Below, piece by piece: positions 23,101-32,160 of a stretch of DNA of 64,000 nt. Every line of letters starts with the position of its first letter. The stretch's first letter is position 1. Location of the stretch: assembly GCA_000708835.1 (NCBI GenBank), contig DF237428.1, forward strand, positions 1-64,000, written 5' to 3'. The notes beneath the pieces were generated by a model, which ran no database searches, was not told the origin of the DNA, and saw only the letters and a program-made list of their open reading frames with translations. The DNA comes from Klebsormidium nitens (taxonomy: Eukaryota; Streptophyta; Klebsormidiophyceae; Klebsormidiales; Klebsormidiaceae). The position numbers and the translations under genes are program-made.

Positions 23101-26100
23101 CCTGATCAATCTTCTAATGAACGACATTCGGCCGCCAAACGGAGCCCTGACTTTCTTTTTCAACTCGGTTCCAAACCAGTCCCTAATCCTCGGTTCGCAA
23201 TGTCAGGTTTCCAGCTTCTGGGGGTTTGCCGACAAGCTGCGTTTCATGAACCTCCTGATGGACGACATCCCACCTTCCGTCGAATCTCAAACTGAGATGC
23301 GCAGCAATCCTCCTGACAAACTTCTTGACTAGAATCGTAACACGTTCTCCTTAACCCCAGGTTTCCAGCTGCTCGTTGGCTTCGCCGACAAGCTGCGCCT
23401 GATGAACCTCCTCATGGACGACATCCGGCCGTTCAAGGAGATCAACATCAAGGCCTGCCGCGAGGTCTGCTTCAGCCACGGGGGACACCTCTTCGCGGCA
23501 GTCCACTCCAACACGGTCCAGATCTACTCAACTTATACGTGCGAGAACGTCGGAAACTTGAGGGGCCACAACGGAAAGGTAAACCGCAGAGGATTTTCTT
23601 AGTAATGCGATCTGTTTATTTATGATTTGGAGGCTTGCTCGAAGTCTGCTTCAGTCACGGGGGACACCTCTTCGCGGCTGTCCACTCAAACACGGTCCAA
23701 ATCTACTCCACATACACATGCGAGGATGTGGGAAACTTGAGGGGGCACAACGGAAAGGTGGGTGGATGCAATTCGAATTGATTGGTTTATAAAGTCCGTA
23801 TTGAGGATTCAAAAGCTTTCAGAAATGACACTGCGATCGGTGCGGTCGACGGCTAGCCACGCCCACTTAAAACGTTTACCAGCCATTCAATAGTTTATAA
23901 AGAGCAGAATGCGCCGTGTCTGACAATAAAAGAAATGATTCGCTCTCCAAATGAACGTCTCATACTGTGAATCTCAGCAAAATCGACTCAAAAGAAGATA
24001 AGAAATTGGTAAGAGAAAGGGGGACGCAGAGGCACACATTCTTTTGAGAAGGTGCGGCCAGCGCTTAGGAAACTTTTAAAAGGTGCGGCTAGGAATACCA
24101 CGAGTCGTAAAATTTCAGAATCCAGTTGAACCTCTAAACCCGTACTTTTGCGCGCGCAGTGCGCAGCATCTGGTGGTCGCCCGACGACGCGATGGCGGCA
24201 GATTCTGAGCGACCGAAAAGAGCATCTACTTGAATGCTCAGCCCTAACCCCCAGAAGTGCGCGCGCGCAGGTGCGCAGCATCTGGTGGTCGCCCGACGAC
24301 GCGATGGTAGTGACGGCCGGCATGGACGGCGCGGTGTACGAGTGGCAGCTGCGCGACTTTAAGCGCGAGCGCGAGAATGTGAATAAGGGCTGCGGCTACT
24401 CGTGCGTGGTCGGGGCCACCGACAGCAACTCGATCTTCGCGGTGGGGAGTGACCGGAAGCTGAAAGAACTGGACGACTCGCAGGTTATCAAGGTGGGTTT
24501 TCGAAGCCCACTTGTGTTGAAAATTGGGTTTCAAAGAATTATAATACTGAGGAGGATGTGGATAAGGGTTGCGGTGATGTGCCTTGATCAGAGACAACCG
24601 ACAGGAGCTCTAGTTCGCGGTGGGGAGCGACTGGAAGCTGAAAGAACTCGACGACTCGCAGGTTATCAAGGTGGGTGTTACGTTCACTTGGTGTTACCTT
24701 CTGACTTTCTAGTTCCTAAGAAGCAGTAGGAAACGGCTGCGGCTACTAATTGGTTTTGGAGACACGGATAGCTAGTCGATATATGCGGTGGGGAAGTGAT
24801 GGGAAGCTGAAAGAACTGGACGACTCACAAGTTATCAAGGTAGGTGGTATGGTTTCAGGGCGCTAACATTTGGTGACTGGACATTTGAGCTTTAAAAGGA
24901 AACGACAAAGGGCTGCGGCTGCGCGTCTTGATTGGAGCCGCCGATAGCCGGTCCATCTCTGCTGGTGCAGCGACCGGGAGCTGCTGAAAGAGCCTGATCA
25001 TGACGTCTCGACTTGCCATCAAGGTTGCAATCGGCATAGTGGTACTTGAAATGCCAGAATTCTTACCGTTGAGGCGCTTTCTCTTTCTGATTGATTGGAT
25101 GCCAACAACAGCAGCGGCTAGCTGCGCAAGAGAATCTTATTAGACCCGGAGGCTGCTTTAGCGCCACTTTCTTCGTTTTATGATCCCAACCGCGCTTGCT
25201 CTGAATTCGAGACGCAACTACACCTCTCGTGAGAAGAACCTACACCTTCCCCATATAAAGCGTTAAAGTTTGGTACTGATCGCCTGCGCTGAGCCAACTC
25301 TCCTTTGCAGGAGTTCGACGGCGGCGGAATCATTACGCAGATCGTCCTGCCGTCGTTCGGACGCTTACTGTTTGCGGCGATGGACACCGGTGCCGTCCGA
25401 GCGTACAAGTACCCCCTCACAGGTGGGTCAGAAACTGAACGGGTAAATTTAACCCATGGAGCTTTCAGCTGTGCGGAAGCAGATTCCGACTTTGACAAAT
25501 GGTTCCAACATGAAATGCTCGACCTATCAAGCAGCTGAACGTATACGAAACATGGGGCGTACATTCTCCTTATGCCAGGACGATCCCGCGCCCCTTTTCT
25601 TCAGACTCTGTCACAGATTCCCAACGAAGATTTATTTGTCTCTAGGTGTAGAGCATTCAACCCGCCATTCGATGTGCCGAGTCTCTTGGCGGCCGCAAAA
25701 GCATACGTCCGTCAAACAAAAGCATACGTCCGTCAATCCTTTCGCTTAATTGCCCAGTCCTGAAACCTGGTAAACCCCGCAGGCGAGTACTCGGAAATCC
25801 AATGCTGCGCGGGCGCGGTCGCGCGGCTGCGCGTGTCCGTGGACGACTCCATTCTGATGGGCGTCGGCGAGGACGGCGCCTTTTTCTTGCTGGACGTCAA
25901 GGACCGCGAGCGCGCGGTCGCGATCGGGTCGGGCGGGCGGCGCGAGCGCGAGGCGCTCCCCTGGGCGGAGGAGGTGCTCGTCACCAAGAGCGACCTCGAG
26001 GAGAAGCGCGCCAAGATGGCGGAGCTTGAGGCGCAGGTGCGCGCGCGCGCTCTTCGAGTTTTTCGTGCGGCTTGTTTCCAGTCCTTTTCCCCTGATTGTT

Positions 26101-29100
26101 TGCTGGAGATGCGCGCAAAATGCAGGAAGGTGCGCACGCGCGCTCTTTCAAATTAGCTTTATCAGCGCGGCCAGCCTTTGTCCGGCCTGATGATTTGCAG
26201 GAGAAGCCCGTGGAAATGGCGGAGCTTGAGGCGCGGGTGCGCGCGCGCCCGCGGGAAATTACAACGTTTTTGTCTTTTTCTGTGCGGTCTTGCCGTCAAC
26301 TGGAACTCGACGATCCTTCTTTGTGCAGGTTCAAGCGCTGACGTTGCAGAACGAGTACCAGCTGCGGCTGAAGGACCTCAACCTGAACGAGCGCCTGAAG
26401 GAGCTGACGAAAAAGTACACGTCGGAGGCGGAGGAGGCGCGCGCGCGCCACGTGCTGCTCGCGCAGGAGAAGACGGAGATGGAGGCGGAGTACGAGGAGA
26501 AACTGCGCGCGTTCGAGGAGCGCGCCGCGCAGCAGGCGGCCGCGGTCGAAAACCAGTACCAGCAGAAGCTGATGGGCGAGGTGGAGCGATACCAGCAGCT
26601 CGCGCAGGTGCGGGGTTTTGAGGGTTTGAGGTATTTAAGAAGTTGGTTTTGGACCAGTAAATGGTTAAAGCTTCTGTACGGTCTGGTCGAGAGGGAAGCT
26701 GGCGGATGACAGGAAAGGCTCGCACGAAGCTCCGAAAACTGACGGAACAGAACAAAGTTCGGAGAAAGGTTGTCGCGCATGTCGGTTTTGTTGATTTCGT
26801 GGGAGGAGGAAGGTTTTCTCGACGAGTGATGAAAACAAGACCGCTGTGTGAACGGATACGACATTTGACCAGTTCACATTGCTTCTAACCACTTTCAAAC
26901 ACTCAGTACCGCTCATTTTCATTTTCCAAGCCATCTTCACAAAGTTCCATTGCATCCTCGTTATCCCCATTCCGTTGTTCCGCCTTTTTGCAGGAAAAAG
27001 AGCTGGTAAACGAGCGGTGGGAACAGCAGAATGTGCTGCTGGCGGACAGTCACGAGCGCGTCATCGCGGAGCTTTCGAACACCTTTAATCATATACCTTT
27101 AACACGCTTTCCGCCGTTCCACCGCTCCGCAGGAGAAAGAGCTGGTGAACGAGCGGTGGGAGCAGCAGAACGGGCTGCTAGCGGACAGCCACGAGCGCGT
27201 AATCGCAGAAGTAACGGAAGAGTACGAGGCGAAGCTGGGCGAGGAGCGGCTCCAAGCGGAAAAGCTGGCGGCGGAGCGCGACGCGGCCGCGAAGGAGTAC
27301 GAGGAGACGAAGCGCCAGATGGAGGAGGACGCGGACCGCGAGATCGAGGTGCTCAAGGAGAGGTGAGAGCGCGCGCGCGCGGTGCGGGGTTTCAGAGTTT
27401 GGGGTTTTGGGGTTTGAGCAAAGTTGCGAAACGGTGTGCTGTCTGGTTGACGGAAGCTCCTAAGTGAAGGGCCGCCAGCATGCGGACGCAGAGCGCAAGA
27501 TCATCCTGCACAAGGTGTTGAGCGCGCGCGCGCGCGTGCCTCCGATGTTGTAGAAGCCCGGTGAACCCTTTGTTTCGTCAAAAGAGTCTTTTGAAGGCTT
27601 ATTCTGGCTCTGCGCGTCATCTGAAATCAGAAGCTCGCCAACGTGGTTCGGCCAGGTTAGGGCAGGGATGTCAAGGAATGGAAAGCCCGAGATTACCCGA
27701 ACGTGTATTCGTACGCGGGTTCGTGCTCGGAAGCTTTCACCTTCATATTGGCGTAGGCCACGCATGTCCAGGCGGAATCGCACGGGCAAGGCTTTCATGG
27801 AATTGCAGTCAAAATCAATGTGATCGAAGCAATCTAAACATTAAACAGCATTTACAGGTGACGTCCGTTAGATCTCAATGCCCTTTTAAAGAAATAGACC
27901 ACTTACTCAACAGATTTTGTTTTCGTATATGATATTGATCCTCGAATCACCCATTCTCGCAGGTATGAGCAGAAGCTGACGCAGGAGCGAGAGGTCGGTC
28001 TGCGGCTGAAGGGCGAGAACGGGATCCTGAAGAAGAAAGCGCTGGCGTTCCAGAAAGATCTCGAGGACCAGAAGGAAGAGATACGGGAGCTCTTTGAGAA
28101 GAAAAAGGATCTTTACCAGACCATTGCCAGTCTGGAGAAGGATATTGCGAGTTTGAAGAAAGAGATTAAGGAACGGGACGAGACGATCGGGGACAAGGAG
28201 AAGCGGATATACGACCTCAAGAAGAAGAACCAGGTGAGAATGAGGGGTTTTGGAGATGTTCTGGGAGTTTCAAGTTTCCCAGCCTTTGTTGGACGCAGCT
28301 TCATGGACTGCAATACGTGCTCGACGGTCTCCCGCAGCATCCTGGCAATAACATGGGTTGCCTCGTTGCGCCAGCGAATATCAACGACTCACGTTGAAGA
28401 TGAGTAGCAAGTCTCCAAAGTGAGCTTCGGTCCTCATTGTTGAGGAGCTTGTAGAGTAAGTTTCCTTGAAGATATCGAATCAAGGCTGAAGATGATAACC
28501 GCACTTGATACTTGCTTAACCTCTACTTACCTTCTTTTTCCCCAGGAGCTCGAAAAATTCAAGTTCGTGCTGGACTACAAGATCAAGGAGCTCAAGAAAC
28601 AGATCGACCCGCGGGAGCAGGAGATCCAGGACATGAAGGACCAGGTCAGGCGCTTAACCCCTTTTTCTTAGCCTGCATAACCGGAGTTATTCCTACAGTG
28701 AAAACACGGCTTCACTCTTTGTCGAATTCAAAAGATCCCCTGGAAGAACATTTTTCTGCTCGGACTCAACGCCTTCCGATTAAGAGCGGATACGACAACG
28801 ATTGAACACCTTTTTCTGACAGCTTGGTCGTGGATAAAAGGACGAAGGTTTCGGTCCTCTTTGAAGGTTAGCTCTGGGGCAAACAAATCTCTTGGAAACC
28901 TGGTTGCTTCACGAAGTAACTTTGAAGCCACGCCCTCGAAAGCATCTTCGGGTGTCCTGTTTGCCAAACTGTCAGCCGGACTTTCCGCTTCGGCTAGTCT
29001 GATCAAAGGCTTTGTCCGAGTAACTGACTCCGAACCTGTCCCTTCTCCTATCTCTAAATATCGGGATTAATAACTCGCATCACTTTGGAATCCTCAAGTG

Positions 29101-31513
29101 ACAACCCTCGCTGCTTAACCCCGCAGGTTAAGGACATGGACGGTGAGCTGGAGAAGTACCACAAGCAGAACGGCGCGCTCGATCTAGTTGTCGGCGAGCT
29201 GAAGCTCAAGATCGACGGCCTGCAAAAGGAGGTCGCGGGCGCGCGGCAAGCGCTCGCGGATGCGCGCGCGCTCGTGCAGCGGTTCCACCACGACCTCTCC
29301 GAGGTGGCGCATCACATACAGGTGCGCAAAGAAAGAGCTCTCAAATGCCCTCGCGTAAATAAGGTTAGTGTCTTGGGATAAGCAGGACAGGAAACTGCAC
29401 CCCGGGTGTGGACCACATACTTCATCGCTAGAAACAATAGATTCTTTTGGAGCTAGTTCTAAAAAATAGTGAGTAGAGCATGGCTCTTTCAATGTTTCGA
29501 AGAGCAAAGCTTGGCTATGGCAACGAAGGGCAACAACTCCTTTAAAAGAGAAACTTGGGCAACGCCGCGTAACGACCCACGTCGAACCTTCAGCACATTC
29601 CCCGCTCAAAGCGTTTTTCGTGGCGTCGTCCGGTCATTTTCAAGTCCATTATAAGTTCGTCAAAGCCTTTGGATTCGCGGCCGCCACATCATGTCGCGCC
29701 AGACCAGAAAAGTGGAGATCTGTTCTCAACTCCGCGCCCCGCGGCCGCGCAGGACCCGAAGGCGCTGAAGGAGGCGGTGAAGCTGCTGTACCAGAAGCAC
29801 GTGACGGAGGCCATCAAGCCGGTCGAGCTGGACGCGGACATCCTGCTGGAGTACGGCCGCCAGCGGGAGTACCTCGAGAGAACGGTGCGCGCGCGCGCGC
29901 GCTATTGCTCCCCTCCTTGGCTCTTCAGATCGTACGCCGCTTTCTGGGGGCCTCTAACGAATGACGGATGCGCCACTTTATCGCTCGTGCCGGTTTTGTC
30001 GCCGGGAAGCTCTGTTGTTGCGTTTTCTTGATAAGAGACGCTGTATGCGAGATCGCCATCAGAATTCATGGATGGGTCACCAAACACAAAGTAATCTCCG
30101 ATGCCCAAATGCACCACTGCCAAAAGCTAGCAAAGCCCTCCATTGCTTTTCGTAAGCGACGCAAACCCAACATAGCATTTTGAAGCCTCAGTGGCCCTTC
30201 ACATACTCTGACGGGTATTGGTATAAGAGCTTTCAAAATTTTCTCAAAACAATGGTCGATTCTCAGGTGGAGGGCCTGAAGAAGAAGCTGACGAAGGACA
30301 GCGAGATGCACAAGGTGGAGAACGGGCGCATCATGATGGAGAACGTGAGCCTCATCAAGGAGATCAACGAGCTGCGCCGCGAATGCAAGATCCTCAAGGT
30401 GAGCCGTACGCGATGCGCGGGCCGCATACGAGATGCTTGCTCCTCGAACAAATATCATAACCCAGTGGGCGGTGGCAAGATTGTCGGCAAAAGGAAAAAG
30501 ATTCGTGGCGAGACTGATTTGGATCAGGCTTCCTTTCAGATCAGGCTTTCTTTCATAGTTTCCACATGTAACTGATCCAGAGAGACAGCGTCAAAACTAA
30601 GTCCCTGCTTCCGCCCAAAAGCAACGTTCATCTTTTGATCCTCTGTGCCGCGCTCTTATTACTAACCACCCAAAATCTCGGCTAAACCCTTTGCCTTAAC
30701 GCGTTTGCCCAGGCCGCGGCGCGCACCAAGCGCGACTCCAAGGAGAACGAGCTGGAGACCTCCCCGAGCTCCCAATCGCTCGCGAGCGGCGCGAGCGCGG
30801 CCGCCCGAAAGAGCGGGCTGCTGTCGCCCAGCATGAAGAACGACCTTCTAGTGCGCGAGGTCGAGGCGCTGCGCGTGGAGGTCACGCAGCTGCGCGAGCA
30901 GCTCGCGGAGCGGCAGGCGCGCGTGGAGGAGCTGCAGCGGGCACAGGTGCGCGAGCGCATCTGCGTGGCCGCACTCCCTCTAATCTGGGCATAAATTGTC
31001 GATATATCGGTGTCTAGCAAAACCTCAAACAATTTGCTGCCTTTTGAAAGATTCGCTCGGTTGCCAATTGTAGTCATCTAGACCTTTGAGTGAGGTTTCT
31101 TCCATTTCTAGAGTCGATATGCAAGCTAGATAGTCTGCACTCTCTAATTGAACTTAGACCGACCAGCTCCTGTATACGCATCGGGTCGCTACATTTTTCC
31201 ACTTTCTTATCTTGTTCACCACTCTCAATCTCAGAATGATCATCCTCTTCAAAAGCCCTTGCCTGACAGGCCCCTGATCAATGACGTCATCGTACACTGA
31301 CCCGCTTCTTGCCACGTGTCTGTTCCGCAGGCGATCAACGAGTCGGTGCAGCGGCGGCCCAAGTCGCGGGAGCTCCTACCGCCCATGGACGGCTTCAATA
31401 CCGTTCCGGTTCCGCTCTCCTCGCAGCCAGCGGAGCGGCCGCCTTCAATCCCACTCCCACCGAAACCCCCGACACCCAAAGTTTCGGAGATTGTGAGCTC
31501 AGAGCAGCAATAA
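17130..31513 (+). CDS. CFAP57: Cilia- and flagella-associated protein 57 (WDR65) homologue
   Basis: Nineteen GT-AG exons: 17130-17558, 18705-19439 (crossing the N gap), 20352-20585, 21006-21146, 21556-21729, 22289-22457, 23361-23578, 24271-24492, 25311-25422, 25783-26036, 26329-26607, 27133-27362, 27963-28233, 28546-28644, 29127-29321, 29753-29884, 30267-30398, 30713-30946, 31331-31513. If the gap is collapsed the phase is kept and the protein is about 1,296 aa, close to the family's usual length. Residues 1 to about 700 form WD40 propellers ([36 protein letters not shown]). Residues from about 700 to 1,230 are a long charged coiled coil; the Pro-rich tail ends at VSSEQQ. CFAP57 sits in the axoneme and helps place specific inner dynein arms, so the gene implies motile flagellated cells. 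Many of its introns contain decayed copies of the neighbouring exon edges. Confidence 0.9.
18200..18764 (+). repeat. Ladder of echoes of CFAP57 exon 2 start
   Basis: The exon 2 edge, coding [10 protein letters not shown] and SSDGKL, occurs in progressively better copies. Matching points at 18219, 18385 and 18551 lead to the functional copy at 18736, with spacings of 166, 166 and 185 bp. The most distant copy is the most decayed. Intervening intron sequence (for example GTGCTTCAAGC-like and TGCTTCAGGC-like stretches) is also duplicated, so the unit is junction plus intron. Confidence 0.85.
18799..19317. other. Assembly gap of 519 N within CFAP57 exon 2
   Basis: The 33 bases before the gap (18766-18798) are identical to the 33 bases after it (19318-19350). 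Removing the gap and one flank joins 18705-18798 to 19351-19439, an open exon of 183 nt in phase with both neighbours. The gap is therefore probably two overlapping contig ends that were not merged, or a collapsed tandem repeat. Confidence 0.9.
19506..19552 (+). repeat. Echo of CFAP57 exon 2 end
   Basis: A decayed copy of the exon 2 3' end (coding [15 protein letters not shown]) with its following GT lies about 108 bp downstream of the real donor at 19439. Small deletions break its frame. Confidence 0.7.
19872..20262 (+). repeat. Three echoes upstream of CFAP57 exon 3
   Basis: Copies beginning with AG at 19873, 20032 and 20180 repeat the acceptor and first about 70 nt of exon 3, whose AG starts at 20350. 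Spacings are 159, 148 and 170 bp. Similarity rises toward the functional exon. The sequence GTCCACYTCAGAT around each acceptor is kept in the last two copies, so competing acceptors remain. Confidence 0.9.
20687..20750 (+). repeat. Echo of CFAP57 exon 3 end
   Basis: This copy of the [12 protein letters not shown]-coding end of exon 3 and its donor lies 159 bp downstream of the real donor. It carries an in-frame TAG in place of the GGG GAG region, which shows that it is not coding. Its donor has become GAG|GTAAAG, which is still a good consensus. Confidence 0.85.
21838..21905 (+). repeat. Echo of CFAP57 exon 5 end
   Basis: About 60 nt coding [19 protein letters not shown] are repeated almost unchanged 169 bp downstream of the exon 5 donor, followed by an intact GCAG|GTGGG donor. 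This is one of the youngest-looking echoes. Confidence 0.9.
22549..22592 (+). repeat. Echo of CFAP57 exon 6 end
   Basis: The [11 protein letters not shown]-coding exon end and donor are repeated 130 bp downstream with a few substitutions. The donor reads GCGA|GTGAGG rather than GCGG|GTGAGC. Confidence 0.8.
23055..23280 (+). repeat. Two echoes upstream of CFAP57 exon 7
   Basis: The acceptor and about 75 nt of exon 7 ([23 protein letters not shown]) appear in two earlier copies. Their AGGTTTCC motifs are at 23062 and 23205, against 23359 in the functional copy (spacings 143 and 154 bp). Both keep an AG acceptor and an almost complete frame over the copied stretch. Confidence 0.9.
23637..23762 (+). 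repeat. Echo of CFAP57 exon 7 end
   Basis: About 120 nt of the exon 7 3' part, from REVCFSHGG to RGHNGK, plus the donor are repeated 179 bp downstream at very high identity, with an intact AAAG|GTGGGT donor. This is the longest and best-kept echo in the window. Exon 7 therefore has copies on both sides. Confidence 0.92.
24150..24201 (+). repeat. Echo upstream of CFAP57 exon 8
   Basis: The GCGCGCGCAG acceptor context and first 45 nt of exon 8 ([12 protein letters not shown]) are repeated about 111 bp upstream of the real start. One G is missing at the splice junction, which shifts the frame of the copy. Confidence 0.9.
24540..25030 (+). repeat. Three successive echoes of CFAP57 exon 8 end
   Basis: The exon 8 end ([15 protein letters not shown], donor after 24492) is followed by copies whose equivalent donors fall after 24670, 24839 and 25023, spaced 178, 169 and 184 bp. 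The first is nearly identical, the second has several changes, and the third is heavily decayed. The first two keep AAG|GTGGGT and AAG|GTAGGT donors. Stops interrupt the copies. Confidence 0.9.
25697..25736 (+). repeat. Short tandem repeat in CFAP57 intron 9
   Basis: An AAAAGCATACGTCCGTCAA unit occurs twice in direct tandem. It is intronic, with no coding consequence visible. Confidence 0.8.
26085..26260 (+). repeat. Two echoes of CFAP57 exon 10 end
   Basis: The coding end [13 protein letters not shown] with its GTGCGCGCGCGC donor is recognisable twice downstream. The first copy, around 26100-26150, is badly decayed. The second, around 26198-26250, is well kept (GAGAAGCC...ATGGCGGAGCTTGAGGC). 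Spacing from the real donor is about 80 and 200 bp. Confidence 0.7.
26992..27078 (+). repeat. Echo upstream of CFAP57 exon 12
   Basis: The acceptor and first about 80 nt of exon 12 ([13 protein letters not shown] to SHERVIAE) are repeated 139 bp upstream at high identity, with an intact CAG acceptor and open frame. No donor follows and the spacer between the copies has no splice signal, so skipping it is required to keep the coiled coil. Confidence 0.9.
27466..27530 (+). repeat. Echo of CFAP57 exon 12 end
   Basis: A decayed copy of the [12 protein letters not shown]-coding end plus donor and its following (GC)n tract lies 151 bp downstream. The alternating GCGCGCGC run after the donor is duplicated too. 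Confidence 0.65.
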
Positions 31514-32160
31514 GCTGTGGTCGTACCAAGATACAGCATAAGCGATGGGCCACTGGTTAGGCTTTGTGAGTCAAACTTTTGGTCCTTGACTGTGGGCGGC
31601 TCATTCTCAAACCCTCAGATTCCACATTGAGATTCACGACGTACGTTGGTAGCCCGTCGATGCGGTTCTGTGGAGCCGGCCGACTTCTCTTGTTTACCAC
31701 AGGTATATGTGAAGAGGCGGTGTATGTGGAGTCTCAGTGACATTTAAAAGATAGGGTTCTCTTGTGCAGGTAAATGATGGGTGACGTAGCCACACGACAA
31801 GATAACGGTCATCCGTTATCGCAGGATCTATCATTGATTCTGGTATACACATGACAAGCAGTGTTTTATCAACGTTGTATCTATATGAATCCTAATGGTG
31901 AAACGCAAGTGCCTCAATGCCATTGAACAGGTATTACTACTGAGATTGAAGTTGCATGTGGTTCGTGGCTTCCAGCCTGTCGAATTGCCACCAGATCCAT
32001 CTATTCGAGTTAACTTCATGCGTGCTGGTGTCGATGAACACGATGGCTTTTATATGCTGTTAACTAAACTTATAGTCTGACTTCTGTACTCGTATGTCTT
32101 GATAGCCAGGCATCTCTCCTACGCAACCTCAACGCACATACTCTGCATAATTCCGAAGGC
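31514..32160. other. Convergent intergenic region CFAP57/SMC
   Basis: These 647 bp lie between two facing stop codons. No coding exon or RNA gene is seen. The stretch presumably carries both 3' UTRs. Confidence 0.5.

Noticed and set aside
26992-27078. Possible extra coiled-coil exon of CFAP57
   Set aside because: It has an acceptor and an open frame but no usable donor before the next acceptor, and it duplicates the start of exon 12; read as an echo.
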